Below, piece after piece: positions 7,469-14,288 of a DNA stretch of 15,696 nucleotides (within the stretch, counting starts at the first letter, position 1; the number at the start of each line of letters is the position of its first letter). Below the pieces are notes generated by a model, which had not been told where the DNA came from, searched no databases, and worked only from the letters and a program-made list of their open reading frames with translations. The translations under genes were made by a program, and so were the position numbers. The stretch is taken from the NCBI GenBank assembly GCA_047514575.1, contig JAKZYH010000557.1:1-15696 (forward strand), given 5' to 3'. This stretch comes from CAUZIZ01 sp047514575 (GTDB lineage: Bacteria > Acidobacteriota > UBA6911 > RPQK01 > JAJDTT01).

Positions 7469-7897
7469 ATGCATACGATCGTCAAGCGACTTCATTTCTG
7501 CTATGGCCACCGACTGCTCGACTACAACGGTAAGTGTGCGCGTCCGCACGGCCACAACGGGGTCGTCGAGGTCGAGCTCTGGAGCCAAACCCTGGACCAC
7601 CGGGGAATGGTTTTCGACTTCACCGACGTCAAGAAGCAGCTAGGTGAGTTCATCGATGCCGAGTTGGACCATCGCATGCTTCTACGAAAGGATGATCCGC
7701 TGGTGCCCGCGCTCCAGCAGTTGGGAGAGATCCCCTACATCATGGACGCGAATCCGACCGCAGAGAATATTTCGAGGCTGATCTTTTCCGAGGCTCGAGC
7801 TAGAGAACTGCCGATAGCTGCAGTACGCCTGTGGGAGACCCCTGACGCCTTCGCGGAATACAGGGAAGGGGGGCCGAAGGTGGGTTTGGAGGCTTAA
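7469..7897 (+). CDS. queD: 6-carboxy-5,6,7,8-tetrahydropterin synthase QueD
   Basis: A 142-residue member of the PTPS/QueD family that converts 7,8-dihydroneopterin triphosphate to 6-carboxytetrahydropterin in queuosine (7-deazaguanine) synthesis. Zinc ligands His14, His27 and His29 are visible, and Cys23 sits in CARPHGH, i.e. C-x3-HGH. That spacing is the QueD (PTPS-I) signature; the BH4-forming type has a longer Cys-HGH spacing. The catalytic Asp67-His68 pair (ELDHRML) and the pterin-anchoring Glu123 (LWETPDA) are present. The N-terminal FCYGHRL differs from the common FSAAHRL but retains the zinc His. An AGGA ribosome binding site precedes the ATG at 7469. It is directly followed by queC. 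Confidence 0.93.
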   Translation: MHTIVKRLHFCYGHRLLDYNGKCARPHGHNGVVEVELWSQTLDHRGMVFDFTDVKKQLGEFIDAELDHRMLLRKDDPLVPALQQLGEIPYIMDANPTAENISRLIFSEARARELPIAAVRLWETPDAFAEYREGGPKVGLEA

Positions 7898-7902
7898 GAC
7901 TC

Positions 7903-8583
7903 GTGGGAAAGAGGACACAGGGCATCGCCGCGTTGGCGAGCGGGGGACTCGATAGCTGTGTCATGTTGGCTGAACTGGCCAAGTCCGCCGAGCCCGTGTA
8001 TCCCATTTACATCCGCTGCGGACTCTTCTGGGAGGAAACCGAACTGAGATTCCTCCGTGATTTCGTGAGCACGGTCTCAGACTCTCGTATTTTGGAGCCT
8101 CAGTCACTGAAGTTCCCCATGGACGACGTCTACTCGGGGCAGTGGCAGACCACCGGGACCGGAATTCCAGGCTACTATGAGGCGGATGAAAGGTGGGAGA
8201 TCCCGGGGCGGAACCTGATCCTTATTTCCAAAACCGCCGTCTGGTGCAGACTTCACGACGTGGGACAGATCGGGCTGGGGACCTTGGGCAGCAATCCATT
8301 CAGCGACGCGACTCCAGAGTTTTTCGCTTCTCTGGGACAGGCGCTGGGCAAGGGTTTAGATCATGCCCTGGAAATCATCTGTCCTTTCGCCGAATTGACC
8401 AAGCCTGACGTGATTCGCTTGGGTGCCCGGCTTCCGCTGGATCGTACCCTCAGCTGTGCCAGGCCGCAGAGAGGTCAGCATTGCGGGGTCTGCGGCAAGT
8501 GCCACGAGAGGATAGACGCTTTCATCGAAGCCAGCATACAAGATCCCACGTTCTACGCTTCCGCGCCGCCGCCACAGACGTAG
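7903..8583 (+). CDS. queC: 7-cyano-7-deazaguanine (preQ0) synthase QueC
   Basis: A 226-residue QueC. It uses ATP and ammonia to convert 7-carboxy-7-deazaguanine to preQ0, the precursor of queuosine and other 7-deazaguanines. The PP-loop SGGLDS is at residues 13-18. GRNLILIS matches the conserved core helix of QueC. The zinc site consists of Cys185, Cys194, Cys197 and Cys200 (pattern C-x8-CxxCxxC). The start is GTG at 7903, with GGAGG 10 nt upstream inside the end of queD and only a 5-bp gap after the queD stop, so the two are surely co-translated. QueE and QueF are not in the window, so the pathway must be completed elsewhere. All key residues are intact. Confidence 0.95.
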   Translation: MGKRTQGIAALASGGLDSCVMLAELAKSAEPVYPIYIRCGLFWEETELRFLRDFVSTVSDSRILEPQSLKFPMDDVYSGQWQTTGTGIPGYYEADERWEIPGRNLILISKTAVWCRLHDVGQIGLGTLGSNPFSDATPEFFASLGQALGKGLDHALEIICPFAELTKPDVIRLGARLPLDRTLSCARPQRGQHCGVCGKCHERIDAFIEASIQDPTFYASAPPPQT

Positions 8584-8622
8584 GAGGGCATGAGTAGCTT
8601 GTGCTGTTGTCCGCTCTCTCCT

Positions 8623-8720
8623 CGGAATTTGGGCCCATACTGCTAGCGGGTCACGTCGGGCGCGGCTCTGCCGGAACTTGGACCCATACTGCTAACGGGT
8701 CACGTCATGCGCGGCTTCGC
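8623..8720. repeat. Two-copy tandem repeat, 49-bp unit
   Basis: Copy 1 (8623-8671) and copy 2 (8672-8720) are directly adjacent and differ at 7 of 49 positions by eye. Both contain CCCATACTGCTA and CGGGTCACGTC. The block sits in the non-coding gap between queC and the symporter gene. Part of copy 2 (AACGGGT) is inverted downstream as ACCCGTT near 8740, so a larger fold is possible. Function is unknown. Confidence 0.8.
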
Positions 8721-8795
8721 TTCGTCATACCGGCAGTTAACCCGTTCGCGGTGCTGTCCTGGGAGAAGAGACCTGCGACCTGGGACTTCTTCATG

Positions 8796-8824
8796 TTGAC
8801 GTGCGTCCTCTTCGTGGTTAAAGT
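8796..8824 (+). promoter_or_regulatory. Putative sigma-70 promoter for the symporter gene
   Basis: TTGACG (8796-8801, 5 of 6 matches to the -35 consensus) is followed after 17 bp by TAAAGT (8819-8824, 4 of 6 matches to the -10). The -10 ends only 12 bp before the ATG at 8837, and no Shine-Dalgarno sequence is seen, so the transcript would be nearly leaderless. This is a by-eye consensus match, not proof. Confidence 0.35.
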
Positions 8825-8836
8825 ACGACGCTCAAT

Positions 8837-10456
8837 ATGAAGGGAGCAACGAGTGGTCTGGCGGTAATTGATTGGGTAATCGTCGCCGTCTACGCTCTGT
8901 CCACCATCGGGCTGGGCTGGTTCTTCAGCCGCAAACAGCAAAATATCCAAGAGTACTTCGTCGGCAGCGGCGCCATGAATCCTTTTCTGGTGGGCGTCTC
9001 TCTGTTCGCCACGCTCTTGAGTACCATCTCCTACCTTTCCATGCCTGGAGAGACACTAGCCAAAGGACCGTTCGCGACTGCTGCCAATATCTGCGCCTAT
9101 CCCATTGCCTACCTGTTCGTCTCGCGCCTCTTCCTCCACCTCTACATGAAGCAACGGGTAACCAGTGCCTACGAGCTTCTGGAGAAGAGGCTGGGACTGG
9201 GCATCCGCCTGCTTGGCTCGTGCATGTTCATCGCCATGCGGCTGGTGTGGATGTCGCTCCTCGTTTACATCGCGGCCAAAGCGATGACGATCATGTTGGG
9301 TGTGGGCGACGAGTGGATTCCCGTGGTGGTGTTAGCGACGGGATTTGTCTCGGTGATCTACACCTCCCTAGGAGGTCTGGGTGCGGTCGTTATTACCGAC
9401 TTCGTTCAAGCCAGCCTTCTGCTTGGTGGAGCCTGGTTGGTGATCGGGCTGATAACCTGGGACCTGGGAAGCTTGAGTTGGTTCCCTACCTCCTGGCAGC
9501 CCACCTGGGACACTCAGCCCCTTTTCAGTATCGATCCCCGGGTACGGGTCACCCTCCTGGGAACGGTGCTGTCGGCCAGCATCTGGCAGATTTGTACGGC
9601 CGGCGGAGATCAGGTGAGCGTCCAGCGCTTTATGTCCACCCGCGACGCCTCATCGGCGCGCCGGGCCTACTTGACCCAGATGTGCACGGGCACCATCGTG
9701 GCGACGACCCTGGTATTGGTCGGATTCGCCCTGCTGGGCTACTTCCAGCAGCGCCCTCATGAGCTTCCCAGTCACCTGAGCCTGGTCGCCAATGGCGACC
9801 AGATCTTTCCGCGCTTCGTGGCCTTCCATCTGCCAGTAGGGGTGACCGGCCTGGTGGTTGCCGCCATGTTTGCCGCCGCTATGTCCAGTATTGATTCCGG
9901 CGTGAACTCCATCACTGCCGTCGTCATGACCGACTTTCTGGGGCGCTTCGGCCTGAAGCCCAAGACCGAAAAAGGGCATGTGCGCTCTGCCCAGTTCCTG
10001 GCCCTGGCGGTCGGTGCCATTGTGGTGGTGGGTAGTTCCTTCGTAGGGCACGTACCCGGAAACTTCACCGCCATGACTCAGAGAACCACCAACCTTCTGG
10101 TAACCCCCCTGTTTGGTCTCTTCTTCTTCGCTATGTTCGTTCGCTTCGCGAAGCCGGCGGGAGTAGCGGTCGGTGCTGTCTACGGGATCGTGACTTCCAT
10201 CCTGATTGCCTTTTCGGGTAGCTTTTACGAGGTTCTTGGCAGGGGGGCCGAGATCGAAACCACCGCTCTGAGCTTTCAGTGGATCAGCCCGGTGGCTTTG
10301 AGTGTGAATCTCCTGGCCGGAACCCTGGCTAGCCGGTTCATCAAGAGCGAGGACTCGACCAATTTAATCCTGGCAAAGACCGCACTCTGCCTGGTTCCGC
10401 TGCTGGCGTGGGGAGGGCTGATTCTAGCCTATCCCTGGATCGCGCCGGGACCGTAG
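8837..10456 (+). CDS. Sodium:solute symporter family (SSS) transporter
   Basis: A 539-residue polytopic membrane protein with about 13 hydrophobic segments, the normal SSS layout. Family features in order are: LSTISYLSMPGE in the first repeat; RVTSAYELLEKRLG, equivalent to the conserved R-x-T-x-YE-x-L-x-x-RFG motif; TSLGGLGAVVITDFVQ; DQVSVQRFMSTRD; and AAMSSIDSGVNS near residue 350, which corresponds to the Na+-binding helix. Substrate cannot be read from the sequence; SSS members carry sugars, amino acids, carboxylates and nucleosides. It lies 24 bp upstream of a P-loop kinase-like gene and upstream of a secreted cyclase-family enzyme, so it may import a product of that enzyme. It is also 2.2 kb downstream of lutABC, so a monocarboxylate substrate is a weaker possibility. 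No Shine-Dalgarno is obvious at the start. Confidence 0.92.
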   Translation: MKGATSGLAVIDWVIVAVYALSTIGLGWFFSRKQQNIQEYFVGSGAMNPFLVGVSLFATLLSTISYLSMPGETLAKGPFATAANICAYPIAYLFVSRLFLHLYMKQRVTSAYELLEKRLGLGIRLLGSCMFIAMRLVWMSLLVYIAAKAMTIMLGVGDEWIPVVVLATGFVSVIYTSLGGLGAVVITDFVQASLLLGGAWLVIGLITWDLGSLSWFPTSWQPTWDTQPLFSIDPRVRVTLLGTVLSASIWQICTAGGDQVSVQRFMSTRDASSARRAYLTQMCTGTIVATTLVLVGFALLGYFQQRPHELPSHLSLVANGDQIFPRFVAFHLPVGVTGLVVAAMFAAAMSSIDSGVNSITAVVMTDFLGRFGLKPKTEKGHVRSAQFLALAVGAIVVVGSSFVGHVPGNFTAMTQRTTNLLVTPLFGLFFFAMFVRFAKPAGVAVGAVYGIVTSILIAFSGSFYEVLGRGAEIETTALSFQWISPVALSVNLLAGTLASRFIKSEDSTNLILAKTALCLVPLLAWGGLILAYPWIAPGP

Positions 10457-10480
10457 GATTGGGCCCGGGAGGCAAGGTCC

Positions 10481-11203
10481 ATGCGCGCCATTTTCGTCGG
10501 TATTGAATACGCTGGAAAATCCACGCTAATCAAGCTTCTGGACGCGTACTACCAGCGCTTGAAGCTGCATCCCCATATTGACGACCACTTTACCATTCCC
10601 GATTCCGAGCTGAGCCCGGAATCTCGGAAGCTGGCGCTGAAATTCCCCGATGATGTCAAGGAACGGACTCAGCGCATGCAGATCCACTACCACATCGACA
10701 TCGTCAAATCCTACGAGCACGTCCTGTTGGCCGGATGGCATATCGAAGAAGCGATCTATACCTCCCTATATGGCCCGGACCCGTCCAGCCACTACTACCC
10801 GGGTTACTGGTATCAGTTCCAGCGCCACTACGAGGCCAAGTTGCTCAAAGAGGATTTGCCTGGGTTGGTCCTGATACACGTGAGTGCTGAAGATGAAACC
10901 ATACGCCAGCGCATGCGGGCTCACCCACACAAGCACCAGGTCATTCGGGAAGAACACATCGCCGAGCTCGGGCGACGATTCAGCGAAGAAGTCGAAAAAT
11001 CCCTGCTCACCCAGGGCAAAGAGTTCATCCACCTGGACACTACCGACAGGACGCCTCAGCAGTCCCTGGACGAGTTGCTGACACTCTCCGAACCGCTGGT
11101 CAGTACGGCGGAGCTGGCGATGCGAAGCATCCCGATTCCGGCAAACGAGTATGAGGTGCACTACGAAAACGGAGTCCGCAAACTGATCTCAAAATCGACG
11201 TAG
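10481..11203 (+). CDS. P-loop NTPase, thymidylate-kinase-like, unknown substrate
   Basis: A 240-residue protein opening with Walker A at residues 7-15 (GIEYAGKST), the form found in thymidylate and deoxynucleoside kinases (G[ILV][DE]xxGKST). The rest does not give a confident family. An unusually His- and Tyr-rich centre (HYHIDIVKSYEHV, SHYYPGYWYQFQRHY) follows. LVLIHVSAEDETIRQRM resembles the strand and following helix of kinases (usually LxLDVxPExAxxR), and RMRAHPHKHQV could be a LID-like segment. No signal peptide or membrane segment is seen, so it should be cytoplasmic. A strong GGGAGG lies 8 nt upstream of the ATG. Position between a transporter and a secreted enzyme suggests phosphorylation of an imported compound; that is inference and the substrate is unknown. 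Confidence 0.8.
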   Translation: MRAIFVGIEYAGKSTLIKLLDAYYQRLKLHPHIDDHFTIPDSELSPESRKLALKFPDDVKERTQRMQIHYHIDIVKSYEHVLLAGWHIEEAIYTSLYGPDPSSHYYPGYWYQFQRHYEAKLLKEDLPGLVLIHVSAEDETIRQRMRAHPHKHQVIREEHIAELGRRFSEEVEKSLLTQGKEFIHLDTTDRTPQQSLDELLTLSEPLVSTAELAMRSIPIPANEYEVHYENGVRKLISKST

Positions 11204-11210
11204 GAGAACC

Positions 11211-12980
11211 ATGACGGCATCGCTTGAATCTTTTCCCGAGGCCGGCGTTTCTCGCACTTCCGTTCTGTTCTTGCTCCTGCTGCCACTGCTGTTGTTCGGC
11301 ATGGTTGCGAAAACGACCAAGGCTGAAGTCGTAGACTTGACTCTGCTGGTCGCACCGGAGCTGCCTTGTACCTGGCCCCACCCCAGATTCGCCAGTTTCC
11401 AGATCAATCACCATCGACGGATCGGTGCGGCTAGCCCTTATAACATCGATATCCTGACGATCGATGGCAACACGGGTACGCAGCTCGACGTTCCTCCGCA
11501 TTCGGTTGCGCGCCCTGAGCTGGGCCTACCCAATTCCGGTCCTTTCGGCCACATGTTCACCGACAAGGTTCCTGCCTGGCGGTTTGGAGGAGAGGCCTGC
11601 GTCATCGATCTGAGATCTCTTCGCGACGCCGCTGCGAATGGCCACAGCGCACTCATAGAAAAGGAACACATCCAGGCCTGGGAACGCGAGCACCGACCTC
11701 TTGGTCCCGGCGATGTGGTTTTGTTCTACTCCGGATACAGCGATCGTTACTATAAACCCTACCCGGAAGGCCGCCGATTCATCGCCTCTGGCGTGGAAGG
11801 GGAGACTCCAGCCTGGCCTGATCCCAGCCCGGACTGTATGGAGTATCTGGCGAGCCGGGGGGTCAGAAACCTGGGAACCGACAGTCCCAGCATGGGCCCA
11901 CTACCCGACCTCGCAGAGCCCACCCACTACGCCGGTCTCAAGCATGGAATGATCTGGACCGAAGGGGCCACGGGTCTCGGACAACTGCCTTCGACGGGAT
12001 CCTTCTACTGTATGATCGGCCCCAAACATGCGGGTGGACCCTATGGTGAGGGGCGCGCCTTAGCGGTGGTTGGTGACCCTCTGGCGGCGCGGCTCATCGA
12101 CTCGGCGCGCAATAAGCGAGTGCTCGACCTCTCGGTGACCCTGGACCCCGAGCTGCCGGTGACCTGGCCCGGATTCCAAGCGGGAAACCACCGACAACCC
12201 TACTACAAGGTAGACTTCTGGTACGCACCCACACTGGGCATCTATCACCACACCCACATATTGGACAGCCACGCGGGAACACACCTGGTGCCACCTGCTT
12301 ACGCGCTACCTCCACAAGGATTCGATAACAGCGGCTATTCGCCTGAGGTAAGAACCTGGCTGCAGGAATTCGAGAAGAAATACGGTCCTCGATTGAGCAG
12401 CGAGGTCACCACTGAGAAGGTGCCACTCTCCCAGACGGCCGGACCCGCTCGGGTAATTGACGTCCGACACCTGGTGGGCTCGGTGGACCGTACTCAATGG
12501 CCAGCCTCGCCGGAAATCACACCCGGCCACATCCAGGAATACGAGAGGAAGAAGGGGGATCTGCAACCCGGCGACATCGTCCTGTTTCACAGCGGCCACG
12601 TCACTAGAACCTTCACTCCCCACAACGAAGGCAATGCCTGCATGCTGGATCCTCTCCGTGGGAAGAGCGAGGGCTGGCCTGCTCCTGGACCCGATGCTAT
12701 CGCCTACCTGGCGGGCAAGGGAATCCGCTGCGTAGCGACTGACGGGCCCTCCCTGGGCGGCGTAGATCCCCAGAAGGCGCTGATGACCTATTGGGCACTC
12801 GGAAACAAGGGGATGGCTGGGGTCGAGTTCCTGACCAATCTAGGGGAGGTACCCGAAAAGGCCTACTTCCTATTCGCCGCCGTGAAGATCAAGAACGGCC
12901 ACGGCGGTCCAGGGCGCGCCATCGCTTCTCTACTGAGATTCGACCAGAAGAGCCTACCAGTCGGGTTAGTCTCCTCATAG
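11211..12980 (+). CDS. Exported tandem two-domain cyclase-family (kynurenine-formamidase-like) protein
   Basis: A 589-residue protein made of two homologous cyclase domains (the fold of bacterial kynurenine formamidase and isatin hydrolase); single-domain members are usually 200-300 residues. Residues ~17-38 form a Sec signal with probable cleavage after TTKA. Domain 1 (about 40-290) reads NTGTQLDVPPH at 87-97 where the family metal motif is HxGTHxDxPxH; domain 2 (about 303-580) reads HAGTHLVPPAY at 354-364. Domain 1 thus keeps Asp93 and His97 but not the first two His, while domain 2 keeps His354 and His358 but not Asp or the last His. Later ligands also differ: His239/Glu251 in domain 1, Tyr527/Glu539 in domain 2. 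Family members hydrolyse cyclic or linear amides and esters using divalent metal; the substrate here is unknown. GGAG precedes the ATG and the kinase gene ends 7 bp upstream. Confidence 0.88.
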   Translation: MTASLESFPEAGVSRTSVLFLLLLPLLLFGMVAKTTKAEVVDLTLLVAPELPCTWPHPRFASFQINHHRRIGAASPYNIDILTIDGNTGTQLDVPPHSVARPELGLPNSGPFGHMFTDKVPAWRFGGEACVIDLRSLRDAAANGHSALIEKEHIQAWEREHRPLGPGDVVLFYSGYSDRYYKPYPEGRRFIASGVEGETPAWPDPSPDCMEYLASRGVRNLGTDSPSMGPLPDLAEPTHYAGLKHGMIWTEGATGLGQLPSTGSFYCMIGPKHAGGPYGEGRALAVVGDPLAARLIDSARNKRVLDLSVTLDPELPVTWPGFQAGNHRQPYYKVDFWYAPTLGIYHHTHILDSHAGTHLVPPAYALPPQGFDNSGYSPEVRTWLQEFEKKYGPRLSSEVTTEKVPLSQTAGPARVIDVRHLVGSVDRTQWPASPEITPGHIQEYERKKGDLQPGDIVLFHSGHVTRTFTPHNEGNACMLDPLRGKSEGWPAPGPDAIAYLAGKGIRCVATDGPSLGGVDPQKALMTYWALGNKGMAGVEFLTNLGEVPEKAYFLFAAVKIKNGHGGPGRAIASLLRFDQKSLPVGLVSS

Positions 12981-13045
12981 GGGCGCCGCGACGGGAGTGG
13001 CCCCAGTGCCCGGAGACCGAAACCGTGCGAGACCGATGCTACCGG

Positions 13046-14191
13046 TCAGATCTCGTCGTACTGCGGGATTTTCAGTTGCCTGCCCCCTTCCAGAGCCGAG
13101 CGGTGGGCCACGATGCCCGGGACAGTCATGGCTAGAGATCTCTCCAGGTCGATTACGGGTTCTCTATCCTCTAGCAAGGCCGTGATGAACTCCAGGGTCA
13201 GGAAGGGATGGGATCCGCCGTGGCCGCTCTCGTACTCCATACCCTCGGGAAGCCGGTCCCGGTACTCGGGGATCTGCTCCCACTCAGGAGCATCCGGCCC
13301 CTGGAGGCGGAAAGGCTGCCCTCCCGAACCTGGCATATAGAACGTCAGTTTGGTGCCGAACCACTGGGCCCGCTCACCGTGTGCCGTGCCCTCCCAGAAC
13401 ACGTTGCAGCGGCAGAAATGTCCCCGGTCGGTCTGGAACATAGCCGACGAAGCGTTGAAAGGAGCGTCGTAGACGTTGTCCTGCAAGGCCGGATTGTCGG
13501 GGTTTCCCCAACCCAGGCAAGACACCTGGGTGAAACGCTCATCTGTTACACCGATGAGAAGGCCGGTGGAGTGGGTCGGGTAGAGCATGGGGGGAAATCC
13601 GTACCTCCAGGTGCGCTGCCCTTCGTGGAACGAGAGCGCCGAAGTCCGTCGGCCAATGTCGGGATGGTAGTATTCGACCTCGCTGTAGAAAAGCTCGCCG
13701 AAGGCTCCCGCCTCCTGCAGTTCGCGCGCTGCAATACAGTAATGGCGGTAGTAGCTGGTCTCGGCCATCATGTACTTGCGGCCGGTGGCCTTCTTCACCT
13801 GCTTGAGTCGTGCCGCCTCCTCCAGGTTCAAACAGGCGGGGACAGCTGAGATCACGTCCAAATCGCGTTCCATCGCCATTCTGACGTGTTTCTCGTGATT
13901 GGGGGCCTCGGTGAAAATCGCCAGAGCATCCAGATCCCGGGCTTCCTTGAGCATGGTCTCCATGGAATCGTACACCGCGTCGCACTGAAATCGCTCCTGG
14001 AGGCGCTTGCGCCGATCCGGGCGCAGGTCGCTGACACCAGTCACCACGCAGTCGGGATGCTGGTGCCAGTGGAACCTGGCTCCGAATCCGCCGCCGGCAA
14101 CCCCCATGCGGATTTTTCGTCCTGGGCGGGCCAGGGTCCCGGTACCAACCGTTACCGCTCGCCAGGATCCGTCCAGACGCCGGAATCCCAA
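13046..14191 (-). CDS. Gfo/Idh/MocA family oxidoreductase (body of an apparently frameshifted gene)
   Basis: NAD(P)-dependent oxidoreductase of the Gfo/Idh/MocA family. The Rossmann motif is in GVAGGGFGARFHWH, followed by VSDLRPDRRKRL, which fits the cofactor-binding second strand. The C-terminal domain includes SYYRHYCIAARELQEAGAFG and VEYYHPDI. The lysine-bearing EKP motif of classical members is absent: at 13833-13852 the frame reads ISAVPAC, so Glu and Lys are replaced by Ala and Val. The open frame begins at a TTG (14191) with no ribosome binding site; ATG 14107 starts right at the Rossmann fold. The true start is probably the ATG at 14249, in another frame, which encodes a Tat signal. 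Joining the two needs a one-base shift. The family acts on sugars, inositols and other polyols; the substrate is unknown. It lies downstream of the FG-GAP gene on the same strand, 39 bp away counting from 14249. Confidence 0.85.
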   Translation of the reverse strand: MGFRRLDGSWRAVTVGTGTLARPGRKIRMGVAGGGFGARFHWHQHPDCVVTGVSDLRPDRRKRLQERFQCDAVYDSMETMLKEARDLDALAIFTEAPNHEKHVRMAMERDLDVISAVPACLNLEEAARLKQVKKATGRKYMMAETSYYRHYCIAARELQEAGAFGELFYSEVEYYHPDIGRRTSALSFHEGQRTWRYGFPPMLYPTHSTGLLIGVTDERFTQVSCLGWGNPDNPALQDNVYDAPFNASSAMFQTDRGHFCRCNVFWEGTAHGERAQWFGTKLTFYMPGSGGQPFRLQGPDAPEWEQIPEYRDRLPEGMEYESGHGGSHPFLTLEFITALLEDREPVIDLERSLAMTVPGIVAHRSALEGGRQLKIPQYDEI

Positions 14192-14249
14192 GGGCTGCTA
14201 CCGGAGCCTTCTTGAGCACATCGCGTCGGGTGATTTTCTGTGCCTTCAT
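14123..14249 (-). pseudogene. Out-of-frame Tat signal leader of the Gfo/Idh/MocA gene
   Basis: An ATG at 14249 has GGAG 8 nt upstream on the minus strand and encodes MKAQKITRRDVLKKAPVAAL, a twin-arginine signal (RRDVLKK followed by a hydrophobic Ala/Leu/Ile segment). This is the usual N-terminus of exported Gfo/Idh/MocA proteins in Acidobacteria and Planctomycetes. The frame does not continue into the oxidoreductase; the body is read one base later in the direction of transcription. The crossover should lie between about 14190 and 14120, where the leader frame becomes unconvincing and the other frame becomes convincing. Either a one-base insertion (or two-base deletion), an assembly error, or less likely programmed frameshifting explains it. 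The left limit given is approximate. Confidence 0.7.
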
Positions 14250-14288
14250 CTGGATTTCTCCGCTCCTGAACCTGGCAACGGGCCGAAC

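Noticed and set aside
8623..8720. The 49-bp repeats as a CRISPR array
   Set aside because: There are only two units, directly abutting with no spacer, and no cas gene is in the window.
13031..13047. GACCG/CGGTC inverted repeat between the cyclase and oxidoreductase genes as a bidirectional terminator
   Set aside because: The stem is only 5 bp, overlaps the oxidoreductase stop codon, and has no T-rich tail.
13539..14110. Continuation of the Tat-leader frame as an independent 236-codon gene
   Set aside because: Beyond the first ~40 codons the sequence is the shadow of the oxidoreductase frame, rich in Arg, Pro and Gly without family resemblance.
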